Source: Salinispirillum sp. LH 10-3-1 (GTDB taxonomy: Bacteria > Pseudomonadota > Gammaproteobacteria > Pseudomonadales > Natronospirillaceae). From it: a stretch of 64,000 bases of DNA. The DNA is taken from the NCBI RefSeq assembly GCF_030643825.1, contig NZ_CP101717.1, positions 3,121,673-3,185,672 of the forward strand, read 5' to 3'. Shown piece by piece: positions 44,522 through 52,459 of the stretch. The notes beneath the pieces are model-generated. The model saw only the letters and a program-made list of their open reading frames with translations, was not told where the DNA came from and ran no database searches. The translations under genes and the position numbers were made by a program. The stretch's first letter is position 1, and each line of letters opens with the position of its first letter.

Positions 44522-44560
44522 CGCCGCCCCTTGCGGCACATCAACATCAGGAGAAAACAC

Positions 44561-44818
44561 ATGTTAGGTGGTATTAGCCCGGTTCAACTGATTATCGTGC
44601 TGGTGATTGTCGTGCTGATTTTCGGTACCAAGAAACTCACCGGTATGGGTAAAGACATCGGCGGCGCGGTCAAAGGCTTCAAGCAAGCCATGAACGAAGA
44701 CGAAAAAGCCGAAGAGAAGAAAAAAGAAGAAGACAAAGCGCTGGAAGGCAGCAAAGCCGACGCACAGTTTTCTGAAGCTGAAAAAACCAGCAAAGACAAA
44801 GAAAAGCAGGACTCCTAA
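44561..44818 (+). CDS. tatA: Twin-arginine translocase subunit TatA
   Basis: An 85-aa pore-forming subunit. It has an N-terminal transmembrane helix (about 5-23), the hinge FGTKKL, an amphipathic helix ([17 protein letters not shown]) and a highly charged Lys/Glu tail. ATG at 44561 has AGGAG upstream; an in-frame TTG ten codons earlier is not needed. It forms tatABC with the next two genes and exports folded proteins. Confidence 0.96.
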   Translation: MLGGISPVQLIIVLVIVVLIFGTKKLTGMGKDIGGAVKGFKQAMNEDEKAEEKKKEEDKALEGSKADAQFSEAEKTSKDKEKQDS

Positions 44819-44824
44819 ACCACT

Positions 44825-45214
44825 ATGTTTGATATTGGTTTTCTTGAGCTGGCCATCATTGCCGGTATTGCCCTGATCGTCCTTGGCCCAGAGCGTCTAC
44901 CCGGCGCAGCGCGCACTGTGGGGCGCTACATCGGCCAGGCACGGCGCATGGTGGGCAATTTTCAGCGCCAGATCGAGCAAGAAGTGCGACTGGATGAGCT
45001 GAACAAGAAAATTATGGAAGACACCAAGGGCCAAACGTTCACCAACAACGACGGCACCACCACAGATACCTCTATGCCAGCCGTGCAACGTGAGCCTGCG
45101 GGCAATGACCCCGGTCTGCATGAGGTTTCGCCCGAAAACGTGAAGATGCCGGTGCCTGAATCAAAAAAGGACGTGCCCGCCAAAGAAGCTAAGCCGAGAG
45201 CCCAGGATGACTGA
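44825..45214 (+). CDS. tatB: Twin-arginine translocase subunit TatB
   Basis: A 129-aa partner of TatC in the substrate receptor. It begins FDIGFLELAIIAGIALIVLGPERLP, a short helix with the Glu and Pro typical of TatB, then an amphipathic helix and a variable hydrophilic tail. It lies 6 nt after tatA and overlaps tatC by 8 nt. Confidence 0.95.
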   Translation: MFDIGFLELAIIAGIALIVLGPERLPGAARTVGRYIGQARRMVGNFQRQIEQEVRLDELNKKIMEDTKGQTFTNNDGTTTDTSMPAVQREPAGNDPGLHEVSPENVKMPVPESKKDVPAKEAKPRAQDD

Positions 45215-45986
45215 CCACGACGACGCCGTACCCTTAATTGAGCACCTGAAAGAATTGCGCGGACGATTGATTCGTGCGGTGTTGCTCATCTTGGTGGTCT
45301 TCGGTGGCTTGTACGCGTTCTCTAACGAACTCTACACTTTCTTATCGGCGCCCTTACGTATCTTGCTGGAAGACCGCGCTGGTATGATCATCGCCACGGG
45401 CGTGGCGTCACCCTTTTTGGTGCCGCTTAAACTGGCTTTTGTGGCGGCCGTGATGGTCACCATGCCATTCACGCTGTATCAAATCTGGGCCTTTGTCGCG
45501 CCCGCGCTGTACTTGCACGAACGCCGCTTGATGATCCCGCTGTTCGTGTCCAGCGTCATCCTGTTCTATCTCGGTGTTGCCTTCACTTACTACGTCGTCA
45601 TGCCGTTGGTGTTTGCCTTCTTTACCAGTGTTGGCCCGGTAGACGTCAACATCACGCCAGACATCACCGCCATCCTAGACTTCAGTCTGAAGATGTTCTT
45701 CGCCTTCGGCTTAGCCTTCGAAATACCCATTGCCACTGTATTGTTGGTGATCAGCGGCATCACCACCGTCGAGAAACTGAGCAAAAAACGGCCCTACATC
45801 TTCCTTGGCTGCTTCGTCGTCGGCATGCTGATTACCCCACCGGACATCCTCTCGCAAACCATTCTGGCCGTCCCCATGTGGATGCTGTTTGAAGTTGGTC
45901 TGTTTATGGCACGGTTTGTTAAGCCGAATGTTAAAGCAGAAGGCGAAAGCACGACGGAAGAAACAGAGTCTGAATCAAAAGCCTGA
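45207..45986 (+). CDS. tatC: Twin-arginine translocase subunit TatC
   Basis: A 259-aa polytopic receptor for twin-arginine signal peptides with six helices. The N-terminal LIEHLKELRGRLIRA and the segment TPPDILSQ are strong family markers. The C-terminus is a charged tail. It ends 15 nt before the end of the convergent kinase gene, with no hairpin between them. Confidence 0.96.
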   Translation: MTDHDDAVPLIEHLKELRGRLIRAVLLILVVFGGLYAFSNELYTFLSAPLRILLEDRAGMIIATGVASPFLVPLKLAFVAAVMVTMPFTLYQIWAFVAPALYLHERRLMIPLFVSSVILFYLGVAFTYYVVMPLVFAFFTSVGPVDVNITPDITAILDFSLKMFFAFGLAFEIPIATVLLVISGITTVEKLSKKRPYIFLGCFVVGMLITPPDILSQTILAVPMWMLFEVGLFMARFVKPNVKAEGESTTEETESESKA

Positions 45987-46001
45987 AGCTGACCGGACGC
46001 T

Positions 46002-49000
46002 TCATTTCTGTGCCAGTTCTTGCTGAACCTGTCGCAACAAGGCACGCAACTTGGCCGGCGCCACTGGTTTCGACAACCAATAAAACCCGGCATTTTGCAC
46101 CGCTGCTTTCAGCGTATCGTGATTGTGCGCGGTGACAATGATACCGGCGCCCGTCCAGCCTTCACTGCGCCAATGTACTAACCAATCGAGCCCGGTACGC
46201 GCGGCGCCTAAATCGTAGTCCATCAATACCACCGGTGGCAGCTCATGCAGCACTAAACGAGCGGGTCTATGCTCAATGCGTAGGCTTTGCTGCCACTGTG
46301 TGAACAGCGCTTGCATGGCATCAAGGTTGGTGATGTCGTTGTCGACGTACAGTACATCGGTGGAAGGAATGTCGTCGCGTACCGGCACCAGTGCCGGTGT
46401 GTCGGCGGGTGTACTGGGATTCAGCATCAACCAGAAGTGCGTACCGTGACCATCGGTCGAGCGCACATCCAGCTCAGCGTCCAGCATACGCGACAAACGC
46501 GACACCACGGCCAGCCCTAGGCCAACACCTGGGCGTGATTCGTCGGTGCGATAAAACTCATTGAAAATAAAAGGCAGATGATGCCCACCAATACCGGGCC
46601 CGGTATCGAGCACTTGTAAACGAATACGCTTGCCACGCCGCCGCCAGGCCACCAGCACTTGAGCACCCGCACAGTGGCGGATGGCATTGGTCACCAGATT
46701 TTGCACAATGCGACGTAGGTAAATGGGATCGGAATTCACCCAGAGATCCGGCCCGCGCCAACGTAAGCGCACCCCTTGTTGTTGCGCCGCCACTTCGGCT
46801 TCAGCCATGACATCGTCGACCAAGCCGCGCAACGACACCGGCTGCATGTGTGGGTTCATTTGCCCGGCGTCTAAGCGGGCAATGTCCAATAAGGTAGACA
46901 ATAGGGTTTCAGTGGCCGACAACCCAGCGTCGATTTTACCAATTAAGTCATCATTATTTCGGCTGGCCAACGCGTCTAAATAAAGGCGCGCGGCATTCAA
47001 TGGCTGACGAATGTCGTGGCTGGCGAAGGCGAGGAAGCGTGACTTACTGGCGTTGGCTTCCTCAGCCTCTTGTTTCGCTAACACTAAGTCGGCCTCAATA
47101 GCACGACGACGCGCGATCTCTTTTTCTAGCTCTTCGGTGCGCTGGGCAACGCGTTCTTCCAGGTGTTCCTTGGCTTCGGTTAAGGCCTTTTGTGTGGCAA
47201 CAAATTCGGTGATGTCGTTAAAGGTGGTTACGAAACCGCCACCGGGCAATGGATTGCCTTTCATCTCAAGCACGGTGCCGTTGTTCCGCTCGCGCACAAA
47301 GCGATGCGAGGAGCCCTGTTCAAGGAAGGCAATACGACGCTCAACGTGGCTGTCTACCGAACCGGGACCACACTCGCCTCGTTCGGCGTTGTAGCGCACC
47401 ACATCGGCGATGGGGCGGCCCGCGTAGAGGAAGCCACGGGGGTAATGAAACATCTGCAAATAGCGTTGGTTCCAGGCCACCAACCTGAGTTGGCGATCCA
47501 CCACACTGACCCCTTGGTCGAGGTTTTCAATGGTGGTCTGCAGCATTTTTTGATTGAACGCCATGATGCGCGAAGACTCGCCAAACAGGTTGACGACCTC
47601 AGCGACATCGAGCCGTTTACCTACCAGAATAGATTGCATCACGGCCTTTGCAGACACCGCACCAATGACCCCGGCCAGTGCTTTTTCAATGGCTTCCAGT
47701 AGCTCTTGGTCCGGTGCCATATCGTGTACCAGTGCCGTACGTTGCTGTCGGTTATATTCTTCCAGCAACCGCTCACCTGTACCCACGCCACCAAAGTTAT
47801 CTAACGCCTCGAGGCAGTCTTTGATTTGCACTTTGTCGTCGATCAACGACCAGCCATCGCTTGCCAATTCGTCAACAAAAGCGTGACTTTGCGCGCGGTC
47901 TGTCAATCCAGCACGCGCATGGCGCGAACCCCACCAGATGCCCAAGGTATTCAACGCCAACGACAGTACAACGCCTTCGGTGAGCGGATCGCTAAACAAC
48001 AACGGAGCGTTGATCAATGCCTGGCCACCGAATCCAGCCGCCACCAACGGCGGCCACATCAACCAGACAAACCAGACACTGACCCCCAGCGCCAACCCCA
48101 GATACACCCCTCGTGCATGCGCGCCGTGCCAAAACAAACCCAATAGCAAGGGCGGTGCAAGCTGGGCAATCAGCGAGAAACTCAGTAACCCAATGCTGGT
48201 CAGTGCCGCCTCTGCACCCAGCATGCGTTCGTAGATGCTGGCCAGCAACACCACCATGATCAGTGTCAGCCGACGCAACAAGACCAAGGTACTGCGCCCC
48301 AATGCACCTCTACTGTGGCGACGGCGTAAGAGCCACGGCAACACCACGTCGTTGGTGACCATAGTACTGAGGGTAATGGTGGAAACCACAATCATCGCCA
48401 TGGCGGCCGAGAAGCCACCTAAAAAGGCAAACAGACCCAGCCAGTTTTGCCCCAAAGCCAGCGGCAGACTCAGCACGTAGGTGTCGCCCAATACATCGGT
48501 ACCACGAAACACCTGCGAGCCTAAGGTTGCAATGGGCACGATGACCAAGCAGGTGATGATCAGGTACAGGACAAATATCCAACGCCCACGGTACAGTTGG
48601 CGGCGTTCGGTACTTTCCACAAAGGACACATGAAACTGTCGCGGCAGCACCAAAATAGCACAGGCGGCAAGCAGGGTTTGGGTTAAGAAGTTGGCGCTGA
48701 GTTGCCACGACTGAAAAGGTTCACCGGCCAGCACGAGGCGCTCGCCGCCAGCGTTCAGCCATTGCATTGCCAGCAATGAAACGGCAATTAAAGCCACAAT
48801 CTTCACCACGCTTTCAAAAGCGATGGCCAGCATCAAACCCGCATGTGGGCGCGATACATCGGCCACCCGCGTACCGAACAGAATGGCGAATCCGGCCATC
48901 AAAATGGCAATCCATACGCTGAGTTGCTCTACCACGCTTTGATTGTCTACCCAGGTGGTATCTAGGATCAGCACCAAACTGCCTTTAATGGCCTTGAGCT

Positions 49001-49394
49001 GCAGCGCGATGTAAGGCACCACGGCAATCAAACACACCAGGGTCACAAAAAGAGCGATACCAGGTCGTTTACCGTAGCGACTAGCCAATAAGTCAGCAAT
49101 GGTGGTTAAGCGATGGCGTTTAACCAGACGATGAATTTTGCGTACCAGTGGGAAAGCAAAGGACCACACCAGAATTGGCCCAAGATAGATGGGGATGTAA
49201 TCCCACCCGGAGATCGAGGCCTGCCCTACTGCACCGTAGTAGGTCCAAGAGGTACAGTACACACCCAACGCGAGGCCATACACCCAAATGCCTTTGTTGC
49301 CGCGCGCGCGACCACGCCGATCTCCCACCATGGCTACGGCGAACAGCAGGGCGGCGTAAACGAGTACCGTTAGAATGATGGCAGTCAGGCTCAT
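46002..49394 (-). CDS. Transporter-like hybrid kinase, CrbS/CbrA type
   Basis: A 1130-aa sensor whose first ~510 residues form a sodium:solute symporter (SSS) domain with about 13 helices. A linker, a PAS domain (about 630-740), a coiled coil, HisKA with His793 in FASHDIRQPLN, an ATPase domain (NLVTNAIRHC, GVGLGLAV) and a C-terminal receiver with Asp1059 in VVLMDYDLG and a conserved Lys follow. In the known cases CbrA (Pseudomonas) senses carbon/nitrogen state and CrbS (Vibrio, Pseudomonas) controls acetate use; the C-terminal receiver and neighbouring symporter genes favour the CrbS type. No LuxR-type CrbR response regulator is in the window. Transcription diverges from the symporter genes. 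Confidence 0.9.
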   Translation of the reverse strand: MSLTAIILTVLVYAALLFAVAMVGDRRGRARGNKGIWVYGLALGVYCTSWTYYGAVGQASISGWDYIPIYLGPILVWSFAFPLVRKIHRLVKRHRLTTIADLLASRYGKRPGIALFVTLVCLIAVVPYIALQLKAIKGSLVLILDTTWVDNQSVVEQLSVWIAILMAGFAILFGTRVADVSRPHAGLMLAIAFESVVKIVALIAVSLLAMQWLNAGGERLVLAGEPFQSWQLSANFLTQTLLAACAILVLPRQFHVSFVESTERRQLYRGRWIFVLYLIITCLVIVPIATLGSQVFRGTDVLGDTYVLSLPLALGQNWLGLFAFLGGFSAAMAMIVVSTITLSTMVTNDVVLPWLLRRRHSRGALGRSTLVLLRRLTLIMVVLLASIYERMLGAEAALTSIGLLSFSLIAQLAPPLLLGLFWHGAHARGVYLGLALGVSVWFVWLMWPPLVAAGFGGQALINAPLLFSDPLTEGVVLSLALNTLGIWWGSRHARAGLTDRAQSHAFVDELASDGWSLIDDKVQIKDCLEALDNFGGVGTGERLLEEYNRQQRTALVHDMAPDQELLEAIEKALAGVIGAVSAKAVMQSILVGKRLDVAEVVNLFGESSRIMAFNQKMLQTTIENLDQGVSVVDRQLRLVAWNQRYLQMFHYPRGFLYAGRPIADVVRYNAERGECGPGSVDSHVERRIAFLEQGSSHRFVRERNNGTVLEMKGNPLPGGGFVTTFNDITEFVATQKALTEAKEHLEERVAQRTEELEKEIARRRAIEADLVLAKQEAEEANASKSRFLAFASHDIRQPLNAARLYLDALASRNNDDLIGKIDAGLSATETLLSTLLDIARLDAGQMNPHMQPVSLRGLVDDVMAEAEVAAQQQGVRLRWRGPDLWVNSDPIYLRRIVQNLVTNAIRHCAGAQVLVAWRRRGKRIRLQVLDTGPGIGGHHLPFIFNEFYRTDESRPGVGLGLAVVSRLSRMLDAELDVRSTDGHGTHFWLMLNPSTPADTPALVPVRDDIPSTDVLYVDNDITNLDAMQALFTQWQQSLRIEHRPARLVLHELPPVVLMDYDLGAARTGLDWLVHWRSEGWTGAGIIVTAHNHDTLKAAVQNAGFYWLSKPVAPAKLRALLRQVQQELAQK

Positions 49395-49679
49395 GACCGC
49401 AGTATCAGACGCTCAGACGCTGCATGCAAGTCGCCAGTGCCTTCATTGCCATCACACCCCCTCCTTATCGACCAAAGTCTAAGCGCCGATGGACAGCACC
49501 ATTGCTATTGTGCATCAGGTGAAATCGGCTTTTACCCACTCCCTCCATGAGGGCTGACGAAATGCACAGTGTGGGAGAGGCAGTGAATTAAGGGTTACAG
49601 GTAGGCTTTCAAGACCGGAATCACAGGATTCACCTGCTGTCCCTTCTCATAAAGCAATAACAAGAACGGAGAGAAAATC
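49395..49679. other. Divergent regulatory region: kinase and symporter
   Basis: This 285-nt region must hold promoters for both directions. Short inverted repeats occur: CCCTC-CAT-GAGGG (49541-49553) and GAATC-ACAG-GATTC (49618-49631), the latter beside an AGGTGA...TCACCT pair. I see no clear sigma-70 or sigma-54 promoter. These repeats are candidate operators. Confidence 0.4.
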
Positions 49680-49943
49680 ATGATTGTTGATGAACGTTCC
49701 CCCGCTGCCCAATACTGGTCAGCGAACCTCAAACTGATCACGGGTTGCCTGATCGTCTGGGCGCTCTGCTCGTATGGCTTTGCCATCTTGCTGCGTCCGA
49801 TGCTGTCGGGTATCGCTATTGGTGGTACTGACCTCGGCTTCTGGTTTGCCCAGCAAGGCTCCATCCTTACTTTTATCGTCCTGATCTTTTTCTATTCGTG
49901 GAAGATGAACCAGTACGATAAAAAATTCGGCCTGGAGGAATAA
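49680..49943 (+). CDS. DUF4212 small subunit of a sodium:solute symporter
   Basis: An 87-aa membrane protein with two helices (about 22-45 and 55-77), of the family described as the small subunit of VC_2705-type symporters. The segments AQYWSANLKLI and WFAQQGSI are characteristic. GGAGAG precedes the ATG, and the stop is 3 nt before the large subunit, so the two are made together. Confidence 0.9.
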   Translation: MIVDERSPAAQYWSANLKLITGCLIVWALCSYGFAILLRPMLSGIAIGGTDLGFWFAQQGSILTFIVLIFFYSWKMNQYDKKFGLEE

Positions 49944-49946
49944 TCC

Positions 49947-51713
49947 ATGAGTCAGTTTGCCATTAACCTGCTCTTCGTGGGTGGCTCCTTTGCGCTGTAC
50001 ATCGGTATAGCTATTTGGGCTCGCGCCAGTTCTACGAAAGAGTTTTACGTCGCCGGTGGCGGTGTAAACCCCATCACCAACGGTATGGCGACGGCTGCCG
50101 ACTGGATGTCAGCCGCGTCGTTCATCTCCATGGCGGGCTTGATCGCCGCAGGCGGTTACGCCAACTCGACCTTCCTTATGGGTTGGACCGGCGGCTACGT
50201 GTTGCTGGCTATGCTGCTGGCGCCTTACCTGCGTAAGTTCGGTAAGTTCACGGTGCCAGATTTCATTGGTGATCGCTTCTACAGCAGCCAAGCCCGCTTG
50301 GTAGCGGTGGTCTGCTTGATCGTTGCCTCGGTGACCTACGTAATCGGTCAGATGACCGGTGCCGGTGTGGCCTTCTCTCGGTTCCTTGAAGTGAGCAGTA
50401 CCGCTGGTATCTGGATCGCGGCCGTTATCGTATTCCTGTACGCCGTATTCGGTGGCATGAAAGGCATCACCTACACTCAGGTCGCACAGTACGTGGTACT
50501 GATCATTGCCTACACCATACCTGCCGTGTTCATTTCATTGCAATTAACGGGCAATGCTATTCCGCAGTTGGGTCTGTGGAGCACGCACACCGAATCAGGC
50601 ATGCCTTTACTATCCAAGCTTGATGAAGTGGTTCGTGAACTCGGTTTCCAAGACTACACCGCTGATGTCGACAACAAGCTGAACATGGTCTTGTTCACGC
50701 TGTCGCTGATGATCGGTACGGCCGGTCTGCCGCACGTGATCATTCGCTTCTTCACCGTACCTAAGGTGGCAGATGCGCGTTGGTCTGCGGGCTGGGCATT
50801 GGTCTTCATCGCGATTCTGTACACCACAGCACCTGCGGTAGCGTCTATGGCGCGCTTGAACCTGTTCACGACCATCTATCCTGATGGACCAACAGAGCCC
50901 GCGTTGTTGTATGAAGATCGTCCTGACTGGGTTAAGAGCTGGGAAAATACGGGTCTGATCCGCTTTAATGACCTCAACAACGACGGCCGTATCCAGCACT
51001 ACAACGATGTACCATCGTTTGCTGGCACAGCCGCTGAACGTGGTTGGGCAGGCAACGAGCTGACCGTAAACAGTGACATCCTGGTATTGGCGAACCCTGA
51101 AATTGCCAATCTGCCAGGCTGGGTCATTGGTCTGATCGCGGCGGGTGGTATTGCTGCGGCGCTGTCGACGGCGGCCGGTCTGTTGTTGGCGATTTCATCT
51201 GCCATCAGTCACGACTTGATCAAGAAGACACTCAAGCCTGACATCAGTGAGAAGGGTGAAATGCTCGCGGCACGGATCTCCATGGCCGGGGCCATCTTGC
51301 TGGCCACCTATTTAGGCTTGAATCCACCCGGGTTCGCGGCACAAACGGTGGCGCTCGCCTTCGGTATTGCGGCCGCGTCGATCTTCCCCGCGTTGATGAT
51401 GGGTATCTTCTCGAAGAAGATGAACGACAAGGGCGCCATCGCCGGTATGTTGGCAGGCTTGCTGTCTACCTTGTTGTACATCTTCACCTACCTCGGCTGG
51501 TTCTTCATCCCTGGCACCAACATGCTGCCGAACACTGAACCAAACTGGATTGCCGGTATTTCACCGCTGTCGTTTGGTGCGGTCGGTGCTATGATCAACT
51601 TTGCTGTGGCGTATGGCGTAGCCTCCATTACGAAAGAGCCACCAGTAGAGATTCAAGAGTTGGTGGAAAGCGTGCGTTATCCTAAGGGAGCGGGCGTGGC
51701 AATTGACCACTAA
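49947..51713 (+). CDS. Sodium:solute symporter, VC_2705 type (ActP-like)
   Basis: A 588-aa SSS transporter, likely for acetate or another short carboxylate. It starts like ActP (STKEFYVAGGGVNPITNGMATAADWMSAASFISMAG-type signature, of which GVNPITNGMATAADWMSA is visible). Compared with ordinary SSS proteins it has a long soluble insert between helices (about 305-390). Within it, residues 342-353 (DLNNDGRIQHYN) read as an EF-hand-like calcium loop with Asn instead of Glu at position 12. It is co-transcribed with DUF4212 and divergent from the CrbS-like kinase, whose control of uptake genes is plausible. A terminator follows. Confidence 0.9.
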   Translation: MSQFAINLLFVGGSFALYIGIAIWARASSTKEFYVAGGGVNPITNGMATAADWMSAASFISMAGLIAAGGYANSTFLMGWTGGYVLLAMLLAPYLRKFGKFTVPDFIGDRFYSSQARLVAVVCLIVASVTYVIGQMTGAGVAFSRFLEVSSTAGIWIAAVIVFLYAVFGGMKGITYTQVAQYVVLIIAYTIPAVFISLQLTGNAIPQLGLWSTHTESGMPLLSKLDEVVRELGFQDYTADVDNKLNMVLFTLSLMIGTAGLPHVIIRFFTVPKVADARWSAGWALVFIAILYTTAPAVASMARLNLFTTIYPDGPTEPALLYEDRPDWVKSWENTGLIRFNDLNNDGRIQHYNDVPSFAGTAAERGWAGNELTVNSDILVLANPEIANLPGWVIGLIAAGGIAAALSTAAGLLLAISSAISHDLIKKTLKPDISEKGEMLAARISMAGAILLATYLGLNPPGFAAQTVALAFGIAAASIFPALMMGIFSKKMNDKGAIAGMLAGLLSTLLYIFTYLGWFFIPGTNMLPNTEPNWIAGISPLSFGAVGAMINFAVAYGVASITKEPPVEIQELVESVRYPKGAGVAIDH

Positions 51714-51760
51714 ACGTAAATGGCGGGTACTCCTTTAATCGAACAACCCCGCCAGCCCCG

Positions 51761-51792
51761 AGGGCCTTCCTAGAAGGCCCTGTTTCTTTTTT
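51761..51792 (+). terminator. Rho-independent terminator of the symporter genes
   Basis: AGGGCCTTC and GAAGGCCCT form a perfect 9-bp stem around CTA, followed by GTTTC and six Ts. Confidence 0.93.
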
Positions 51793-51805
51793 AAGGCTGT
51801 ATATT

Positions 51806-52315
51806 ATGATTTGGCACCTCGTCGCCCTAGCGATTTGCGGTCTTGGTAGTGCAGGCGTCGCCCTGTTACTGCGTAAGGTCACCCGGCAGAAACTGCCCCG
51901 ATGGCTTGTCCCAGTGTTCGCCGGTGCAGGCATGCTGGCGTACCAAATCCATTTCGAATACTCGTGGTTTGACCATAAACAGTCCCAATTGCCTCCGGGC
52001 TCTGTGGTTGTTTCGAGTGAATCTGGCACCGTGTTCTGGCGCCCTTGGACTTTTTACTTCCCCATGACCACCGAATTCAGTGTCATCGATGTTGCCAATT
52101 TGCGTTTCAGCGAGACCGCTGGCGATCGTATTGCACAGTTCGTGCAATACCAATTTGAAAAGCAGTACATTGATGTCGTGACCTATCACACCTATCTCTT
52201 GAACTGTGACACGGCCGATCTAATTCCCCTGACCAGCGAGGGCATACCCAATGTTGGGCGAATGCAAAATATCGCGCGCGACGGGCAGCGCTACACTACG
52301 GTGTGTAATTTGTAA
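51806..52315 (+). CDS. Membrane-anchored protein of unknown function
   Basis: A 169-aa protein I do not recognise. Helices at about 4-22 and 33-49 are followed by a hydrophilic domain of about 115 residues rich in aromatics (FEYSWFDHKQSQLPPGS, FWRPWTFYFPM) with two cysteines near the end (C134 and C167) that could form a disulfide. The codon pattern looks like its neighbours. It starts 14 nt after the symporter terminator, so its promoter must overlap that region or it depends on read-through. No ribosome binding site is obvious. Its place between the symporter and the cNMP/CBS gene hints at the same physiological unit. Confidence 0.7.
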   Translation: MIWHLVALAICGLGSAGVALLLRKVTRQKLPRWLVPVFAGAGMLAYQIHFEYSWFDHKQSQLPPGSVVVSSESGTVFWRPWTFYFPMTTEFSVIDVANLRFSETAGDRIAQFVQYQFEKQYIDVVTYHTYLLNCDTADLIPLTSEGIPNVGRMQNIARDGQRYTTVCNL

Positions 52316-52414
52316 GACCGCAGGCGGAAGCACACCGCAACATCCGTCACACCGATGTTCGACTAAGGTCTACTGGCCGACGCCCCATCGATACCACATT
52401 ATGGCGTGTCAGTA

Positions 52415-52443
52415 GTCAGATCTTTGTTTTATGCTGATCTGAC
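52415..52443. repeat. Inverted repeat before the cNMP/CBS gene
   Basis: GTCAGATC (52415-52422) and GATCTGAC (52436-52443) pair perfectly around a 13-nt AT-rich loop, ending 16 nt before the ATG. It may be an operator or a 5'-leader hairpin. Confidence 0.5.
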
Positions 52444-52459
52444 GCAACGGGGGTAGCCT

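Noticed and set aside
49395-49679. Sigma-54 promoter before the symporter genes
   Set aside because: I looked for GG-N10-GC with the wider consensus and found no good match.
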